Source: an uncultured Dorea sp.
Lineage (GTDB): Bacteria > Bacillota > Clostridia > Lachnospirales > Lachnospiraceae
Length of the DNA: 7,254 nucleotides
Direction: 5' to 3'
NCBI GenBank assembly: GCA_910589275.1
Contig: CAJUTH010000072.1
Location: 1 to 7,254, forward strand
In this document: piece after piece, positions 4,921 through 7,254 of the stretch
How positions within the stretch are numbered: position 1 is the stretch's first letter
Layout: each line of letters starts with the position of its first letter
Notes under the pieces: model-generated
What the model was told of the DNA's origin: nothing
Seen by the model: the letters and a program-made list of their open reading frames with translations, nothing else
Database searches by the model: none
Translations under genes and position numbers: made by a program

Positions 4921-5740
4921 CAAACCGGGGCTTTCATATTTTCCGAAGCTGGTTGATTTTTATGAGGATGACAAGATCTTCGACTTACTGGACCGGTATG
5001 GTCCGCTGGGCGTGACCGTTTATGACTGTATACTGTGTATCGTGTACAGGAACGGATATTACGCAGAGATCCCCTTGGATAAGCTGGCAAGGATGGTCAT
5101 GAAGATGATCGGGAACAAGTGGGTGAAGAATAAAAAGGCTGTCGTGCAAGTGGTGCACTTTTGCTCTGAGATAGGCCTCCTGGATGATGGCCTCATGACG
5201 AAAAACATCATCACCTCTGTTGGGATTCAGCGCCGTTATTACGAGACAGCAGTAAAGCGGATGAAAAGACAGCTCTATAACATGGAATACTGGCTCCTTG
5301 GAAAAGAAGGAAAGAAGGAGCCTTTATTTAGTGAACCAAAAAACAGAATTACTTCGGAAGAAAATAAAATTGATTCAGAAGAAATTCAAACAACTTCGGA
5401 AAAAAATGCCCTAGAAATAAAAGAAAATAAAAATAAGTATAGTACCGCGTTCCCGGCAGAACTTGAAAGGGAGTTCCAGCTGTTCCTCCTTGTCCGTGCC
5501 AATAATTATGGTGAAATCCTTCCAGCGCAGGAGCAGGCCATAAGGGAGGACCTGATAGGGATGTCGGGGGATTTGCGCGAACAGATAGCGATAGTAAAGA
5601 GAGCGACTGCCGGGGGATGGAAGAACCTGTATCCATTGAAAAAGGCAAGGGAACAGAAAAAGGGAAAAAACAGCTTCCATAATTTTAAGGGAAGGGATTA
5701 TGGGAATATGGATGATCTGACAAAGAGGATTATTGAATGA
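4901..5740 (+). CDS. DUF4373-type phage replication initiator/replisome organiser
   Basis: The N-terminal ~115 residues fit the Lin1244/Lin1753-like (DUF4373) winged-helix domain of phage replication proteins: GLSYFPKLVDFYEDDKIFDL (10-29), GPLGVTVYDCILCIVYRNGY (34-53) and IGLLDDGLM. A variable low-complexity linker (about 135-180) includes three consecutive heptapeptides, ITSEENK, IDSEEIQ and TTSEKNA (150-170). The C-terminal part (185-279) has a helical domain with GGWKNLYPLKKAREQKKGK and the end NSFHNFKGRDYGNMDDL, like the DnaD-like tails that recruit helicase loaders. It would bind the phage origin and start replication. I chose ATG 4901, with GAAAGGCGGG just upstream; GTG 4892 would lie almost on that site. 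The protein is 279 aa, normal for the family. The gene follows a structured leader, so it may be separately regulated. Confidence 0.82.
   Translation: MGRGAPNKPGLSYFPKLVDFYEDDKIFDLLDRYGPLGVTVYDCILCIVYRNGYYAEIPLDKLARMVMKMIGNKWVKNKKAVVQVVHFCSEIGLLDDGLMTKNIITSVGIQRRYYETAVKRMKRQLYNMEYWLLGKEGKKEPLFSEPKNRITSEENKIDSEEIQTTSEKNALEIKENKNKYSTAFPAELEREFQLFLLVRANNYGEILPAQEQAIREDLIGMSGDLREQIAIVKRATAGGWKNLYPLKKAREQKKGKNSFHNFKGRDYGNMDDLTKRIIE
5348..5410 (+). repeat. three tandem 21-bp repeats, candidate iterons/origin
   Basis: Three head-to-tail 21-bp units (5348-5368, 5369-5389, 5390-5410) share a core TTCGGAAGAAA or TTCAGAAGAAA. By eye, unit 1 matches unit 2 at 16 of 21 bases and unit 3 at 15 of 21. They lie in the linker of the replication initiator within a long A-rich, easily melted tract (about 5335-5440). 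Lambda O and several Firmicutes phage initiators carry their origin within the initiator gene as such repeats. Origin function here is inference; a simple heptapeptide expansion in a disordered linker is the main alternative. Confidence 0.5.
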
Positions 5741-5757
5741 GAATAAATAAAGGTTAG

Positions 5758-5785
5758 AAAGGAGCCAGCCTCCGGCCGGGGTGAC
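5758..5785 (+). promoter_or_regulatory. ribosome binding site separated from its start by a hairpin
   Basis: AAAGGAG (5758-5764) is 21 bases from GTG 5786, too far for ordinary initiation. The intervening CCAGCC (5765-5770) and GGCCGG (5774-5779) can pair, with one A-C mismatch and a TCC loop. If folded, the effective spacing falls to about 6 bases. Structured spacers of this type are known in phage messages such as T4 gene 38. The short 3-base loop and the mismatch make it uncertain. Confidence 0.4.
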
Positions 5786-6949
5786 GTGTACACGGGCTTC
5801 TTTGGAGAGATGAAAGAAACTTATAAAAGCAGAGTTTATACAGAAAGACCTGATTATGCAGATTTTGATGCGCCAGCAAAATTTCAGGCAATTGAAAGCA
5901 TTATTGCTAAACATTTGCGAGAACATCCAAGGGCGATATGTTCATATTCTGGAGGGTCTGACAGCGATATCCTAATCGACCTTATTGAGAGAGTCAGGAT
6001 GGTATTCAGCCTTCCGCCTGTAGAATATGCGTTTTTTAATACTGGCTTGGAGATGAAGGCTATAAAGGATCATGTAGGATTAACAGCAGAGAAGTATGGA
6101 GTAAAAATTGAAACGCACAGGCCAAGAATAGGTATTGTGACAGCGTCTAGAAAATATGGGATACCATTTGTTTCCAAAATCATGTCTGCGGGCTTGGAGG
6201 GATGGCAAAAGAAGAAAATTCCGCTTGATATTGCGCAGGAGTACGAAGAGGCAGAGGACAAAACAGCAAAGAGGAAAGAGTTAAAAGAAAGATATCCAAA
6301 ATGTGAAAGCGTGATTAATTTCTTATGCTGCTGTAACTCTGCAGGAGAGCCAAGACCAAATATTCAACTCGTGATTAACAGTTCTAAGTACATGCGTGAT
6401 TTTATCGGGGAGAATCCTCCGGATTTTCAGATCAGCGCAAAATGCTGCGATTATTGCAAAAAGCAGGTTGCACACGATGTACAAAAAGACTTTGACATGA
6501 TAATTACTGGAGAACGCAGAGACGAGGGAGGTATGAGGTCTGTACCGCGTAAGGATAATACAGCGCTATGTTTTACAGAAACAAGTGGAGGGCAATACCG
6601 TTTGCGTCCGCGGTATTATGTATCGGATGCAGACAAGGCATGGTATAAAGAATACTATGGAATTAGGTATTCTGACGCATATGAAGTATATGGACTTACT
6701 AGGACTGGGTGTTGTGGCTGCCCGATATCATATAAAGCGGTAGAGGATCTGGAAATGATACGTCCATACGAACCAAACCTTGTAAAAGCTGCATGGAACA
6801 TATTCGGAAAAAGTTATGAGTATCGAAAGAAATACAATGATTATAAAGAACTCAGAAAGTTAAAAGAAAGAAATAAAAAGCAATGCCATGGACAGATAAA
6901 TTTATTTGATAGTTCGATGGTTGGGGGGAGACATGAAGGCAGTATTTAA
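5786..6949 (+). CDS. PAPS-reductase-like PP-loop protein, cysteine-rich
   Basis: This 387-aa protein belongs to the phosphoadenosine-phosphosulfate reductase (CysH-like, adenine nucleotide alpha-hydrolase) superfamily widespread in phages. The PP-loop is SYSGGSDSD (53-61), a variant of SGGKDS, followed by FFNTG (83-87), where this fold contacts nucleotide. Further conserved parts are ITGERRDEGGMRS (240-252) and TGCCGCPIS (307-315). Cysteines cluster at 181-183, at 220, 221 and 224, and at 309, 310 and 312, enough for an Fe-S cluster or zinc. It may activate sulfate or adenylate a nucleic-acid substrate rather than reduce PAPS. GTG 5786 relies on a hairpin-bridged ribosome binding site. ATG 5810, eight residues in, is an alternative, but its GGAG (5804-5807) is only 2 bases away. 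It overlaps the methyltransferase gene by 17 bases and is more AT-rich than that gene. Confidence 0.85.
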   Translation: MYTGFFGEMKETYKSRVYTERPDYADFDAPAKFQAIESIIAKHLREHPRAICSYSGGSDSDILIDLIERVRMVFSLPPVEYAFFNTGLEMKAIKDHVGLTAEKYGVKIETHRPRIGIVTASRKYGIPFVSKIMSAGLEGWQKKKIPLDIAQEYEEAEDKTAKRKELKERYPKCESVINFLCCCNSAGEPRPNIQLVINSSKYMRDFIGENPPDFQISAKCCDYCKKQVAHDVQKDFDMIITGERRDEGGMRSVPRKDNTALCFTETSGGQYRLRPRYYVSDADKAWYKEYYGIRYSDAYEVYGLTRTGCCGCPISYKAVEDLEMIRPYEPNLVKAAWNIFGKSYEYRKKYNDYKELRKLKERNKKQCHGQINLFDSSMVGGRHEGSI

Positions 6950-7254
6950 ATATCCGGGCAGTAAATGGTCCCTAGCAAAATGGATCATAAGCTTTTTCCC
7001 AGAGCACCACAGCTACTTAGAACCGTTCTTCGGGAGCGGCGCGGTTCTGTTTAATAAGCCGCGGAGCAATATCGAGACGGTGAACGATCTGGACGGCAAT
7101 GTAGTCAACCTGTTTGAGTGGATCCGGAAAGACCCGGAACGGCTGGCGCATGAGATTTACTGGATACCGTATTCAAGGCAGGTATATAACGATGCCTTTG
7201 CTTCAGAGCCGGAGGACAGCTTTGGGAAAGCAGTAAATTTCTACATAAGGCTGA
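6933..7254 (+). CDS. D12-class DNA adenine-N6 methyltransferase, N-terminal part
   Basis: The first 107 residues of a Dam-like (MethyltransfD12) enzyme that would methylate adenine N6 in a specific DNA site using S-adenosylmethionine. Visible are the N-terminal cofactor motif FKYPGSKWSLAKWI (5-18), motif I LEPFFGSGAVLF (29-40) with the Gly-rich SAM-binding loop, and NDLDGNVVNLFEWI (51-64) with the acidic residue after strand 2. The catalytic DPPY motif and the target recognition region lie beyond the window, so neither activity nor specificity can be judged. The start at ATG 6933 has GGGGGGAG (6923-6930) just upstream and overlaps the previous gene by 17 bases, which implies translational coupling. 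Phage orphan methyltransferases of this class usually protect against host restriction, which is the likely role here. Confidence 0.88.
   Translation, partial: MKAVFKYPGSKWSLAKWIISFFPEHHSYLEPFFGSGAVLFNKPRSNIETVNDLDGNVVNLFEWIRKDPERLAHEIYWIPYSRQVYNDAFASEPEDSFGKAVNFYIRL

Noticed and set aside
5786..5793. Palindrome GTGTACAC
   Set aside because: An 8-base palindrome is expected by chance in a window of this size, and it lies in the first codons of the PP-loop gene.
5781..5813. 10-codon frame from GTG 5781 ending in an ATGA overlap with ATG 5810
   Set aside because: The overlap suggests coupling, but the mini-frame has no ribosome binding site at a usable distance, and the in-frame GTG 5786 explains the region equally well.
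5411..5926. Minus-strand open frame (171 codons) across the end of the replication gene
   Set aside because: It is antisense to two recognised families, is rich in Phe, Ile and Ser as expected from the complement of purine-rich coding DNA, and has no convincing start signal.

Overview
The window reads as part of the early (recombination and replication) region of a temperate phage or prophage of a low-to-mid-GC Firmicute, most likely a gut Clostridia/Lachnospiraceae host. The grounds are the strong AGGAGG-type ribosome binding sites, frequent AGA/ATA codons, A-rich purine-loaded coding strands, and a gene set typical of phages of that group. Every supported gene is on the + strand, with very short gaps, stop codons that overlap the next ribosome binding site, and no convincing Rho-independent terminator, so most or all of it is probably one long early transcript. 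No RNA gene, insertion sequence, CRISPR array or attachment site was seen.

Layout. Positions 1-1000 hold the tail of an unknown gene, a 75-aa orphan protein, an intergenic region with two hairpins (296-391), a YdbC/PC4-like ssDNA-binding protein (392-616) and a 113-aa orphan (637-978). Positions 1006-3529 form a compact homologous-recombination cassette: YqaJ-type exonuclease, DUF1351 coiled-coil protein and RecT annealase. Positions 3551-4735 carry two conserved phage proteins of unknown function, one of them often labelled 'replication terminator protein' in databases without clear support. After a structured 165-base leader with a perfect 10-bp hairpin comes a DUF4373-type replication initiator (4901-5740). 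Its linker encodes three 21-bp direct repeats in an A-rich tract, a plausible iteron-type origin. The last part (5786-7254) has a PAPS-reductase-like PP-loop protein overlapping a D12-class DNA adenine methyltransferase that runs off the window.

How the genes fit together. The exonuclease would resect dsDNA ends, RecT would anneal or invade with the resulting 3' strand, DUF1351 is the usual companion, and the YdbC protein may bind ssDNA. The DUF4373 protein would start phage replication, perhaps at repeats within its own gene. The PP-loop protein and methyltransferase are plausibly used for nucleic-acid or nucleotide modification and host-defence evasion. The individual families are known. 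The parts most worth a second look are the in-gene repeats, the structured leaders, the two unnamed conserved proteins and the cysteine-rich PP-loop/methyltransferase pair.
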